The notes under the pieces were generated by a model that did not search any database, was not told the DNA's origin, and was given only the letters and a program-made list of their open reading frames with translations. A stretch of DNA of 13,718 bases, from positions 1 through 13,718 of the forward strand of contig JAGDBR010000358.1 of assembly GCA_017958935.1 (NCBI GenBank), read 5' to 3'. Position 1 is the first letter of the stretch. Every line of letters starts with the position of its first letter. The translations under genes and the position numbers were made by a program. Source of the DNA: Lachnospiraceae bacterium. GTDB lineage: Bacteria > Bacillota_A > Clostridia > Lachnospirales > Lachnospiraceae. Positions 12,540 through 13,718 of this stretch are shown piece by piece.

Positions 12540-13718
12540 CTACAATACTGCCGCAGCGCCCTTCACATTCTCTTCCGAAAGCGTTCTCTCCGCCGCTTCC
12601 TCCGCCTGCTTCAGGATCGCCGCGTCCGTGTAGATGTCGCCCATCCGGAACGCGATGTCGCCCGACTGCCTGAGCCCGAAGAAATCGCCCGGGCCGCGCA
12701 TCTTCAGGTCCTCCGATGCGATGAAGAAACCGTCGTTCGAATCGTTCAGCACCTGCAGCCGCTTCTTCGACTCCTCGCTCAGGGTCGTGTCGACCATGAT
12801 GCAGTAGGACTGGCTGCTCCCGCGTCCGACGCGGCCCCGGAGCTGATGCAGCTGGGCCAGGCCGAAACGCTCGGCGTTCTCGATCAGGATCACGGTCGCG
12901 TTCGGCACGTCGATGCCGACCTCGATGACCGTCGTCGAGACGAGCACCTGGATCTCGTTCTTCGAGAAGGCCGTCATCAGTGCTTCCTTCTCGTCGTTCT
13001 TCATCTTCCCGTGCAGGTATTCGACGCGGATATAAGGCGGCAGCGCCTGCCGCAGGACCTTCGCGTAGTCCTCCACGTTCTCGCCTTCGGAGGTCTCGGA
13101 TTCCTCGACCATCGGACAGATCACGTAGGCCTGGTGTCCCTCGTCGACCTGTTTCCGGATGAAGGAATAGGCCTTCCCGCGGTAGCCGATGTCGACGACC
13201 GCGTTCTTGACCGGGAGCCGGTTCTTCGGCAGCTCGTCCATCACGGAGATGTCCATGTCGCCGTACAGGATCAAGGCGAGCGTGCGCGGGATCGGCGTCG
13301 CGGACATGACGAGCACGTGCGGCGACTGCCCTTTTTCGGTCAGGGCGCGGCGCTGGTTGACGCCGAAGCGGTGCTGCTCGTCGGTGATGACGAGCGCCAG
13401 GTCTTCGTAATGCGCCTTTTCCTGGATCAGGGCGTGCGTGCCGATCACGATGTCCGTCCTGTGCGTCGCGATCCGTTCGTACGCTTCCTTCTTTTCTTTC
13501 GCGCTCATCGAGCCCGTCAGCAGCTCGATGCTCAGGCCGAGCCCGTAATCATCGGACAGCTTCCGGAAGTTCTCGGCATGCTGGCGCGCGAGCACCTCGG
13601 TCGGCGCCATCAGCGCCGACTGCCAGCCGTTCAGCGCGGTCTCGTACATCGCGAGGAACGCGACGATCGTCTTGCCGGAGCCGACGTCGCCCTGGACGAG
13701 CCGGTTCATGACGGACGG
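12540..13718 (-). CDS. recG: ATP-dependent DNA helicase RecG, C-terminal 392 residues (cut by window edge)
   Basis: Superfamily 2 double-strand DNA helicase that remodels stalled replication forks and Holliday junctions. The frame enters from the right edge; the N-terminal wedge domain, about 280-300 residues, lies outside. Visible motifs: MNRLVQGDVGSGKT (Walker A), MAPTEVLARQHAENF (motif Ia), DEQHRFGVNQR (motif II), SATPIPRTLALILYGD (motif III), STTVIEVGIDVPNATV (motif V), QLHQLRGRVGRG (motif VI), and DGFFIASEDLKMRGPGDFFGLRQSG, the RecG-specific TRG region. The protein ends ERTLSEENVKGAAAVL, shorter than the usual RecG tail, which continues with a helix of type ENxALRxxL. A one-base shift would read VKALRQYC, see findings. 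The first gene of the right-hand run as far as visible. Confidence 0.97.
   Translation of the reverse strand, partial: PSVMNRLVQGDVGSGKTIVAFLAMYETALNGWQSALMAPTEVLARQHAENFRKLSDDYGLGLSIELLTGSMSAKEKKEAYERIATHRTDIVIGTHALIQEKAHYEDLALVITDEQHRFGVNQRRALTEKGQSPHVLVMSATPIPRTLALILYGDMDISVMDELPKNRLPVKNAVVDIGYRGKAYSFIRKQVDEGHQAYVICPMVEESETSEGENVEDYAKVLRQALPPYIRVEYLHGKMKNDEKEALMTAFSKNEIQVLVSTTVIEVGIDVPNATVILIENAERFGLAQLHQLRGRVGRGSSQSYCIMVDTTLSEESKKRLQVLNDSNDGFFIASEDLKMRGPGDFFGLRQSGDIAFRMGDIYTDAAILKQAEEAAERTLSEENVKGAAAVL

Noticed and set aside
1..13718. Insertion sequences, phage genes, integrases, CRISPR arrays or att sites, including at the tRNA-Thr 3' end
   Set aside because: No transposase, integrase or evenly spaced repeats seen, and no copy of the tRNA 3' end elsewhere in the window.

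Overview
This is a GC-rich stretch (G/C-ending codons preferred throughout) from a Gram-positive Bacillota genome, most likely class Clostridia and probably family Lachnospiraceae. The basis is the clostridial-type DNA topoisomerase III, a tRNA-Thr with a U discriminator and no encoded CCA, strong AGGAGG-type ribosome binding sites, and a trio of large uncharacterised proteins that I know from Lachnospiraceae (they resemble DUF5716 and DUF5717 proteins and a short helical companion). These family assignments are from memory; no search was run. Nothing suggests a phage, insertion sequence, integron or CRISPR array.

Left block (1-9965, all minus strand; transcription runs from right to left). 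Seven genes follow one another with gaps of 5-43 bases and no terminator between them, so they look like one long operon: galM (aldose 1-epimerase), topB (topoisomerase III), a three-helix membrane protein, an 1103-residue beta-sandwich/alpha-solenoid protein, a 422-residue actin/Hsp70-like ATPase-fold protein, a 270-residue TPR-like helical protein, and valS (valyl-tRNA synthetase, cut by the left edge). The middle genes are the most interesting content: an ASKHA-fold protein encoded next to a very large repeat protein, a small helical protein and a possible membrane anchor looks like an uncharacterised chaperone-like or scaffold system placed among housekeeping genes.

Centre (9966-10660). 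A tRNA-Thr(GGT) gene on the minus strand has a near-consensus promoter (TTGACA, 17 bases, TAATAT) and a strong hairpin terminator. Its T-loop has C instead of the near-universal T at position 55 and its D-stem carries an A/C mismatch. Divergent from it, on the plus strand, lies a small gene for an 80-residue two-helix membrane protein with a good promoter, a Shine-Dalgarno site and its own terminator.

Right block (10663-13718, minus strand): recG (cut by the right edge, helicase core and C-terminus visible), then a penicillin-binding-protein/class C beta-lactamase-fold serine hydrolase, then a DUF4282-like membrane protein with an acidic tail of heptapeptide repeats. The last two are translationally coupled by a TGATG overlap. 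The membrane-protein gene converges on the small plus-strand gene, and a hairpin lies between them.

Long plus-strand open frames opposite the real genes are by-products of the GC-rich codon usage and are not annotated.
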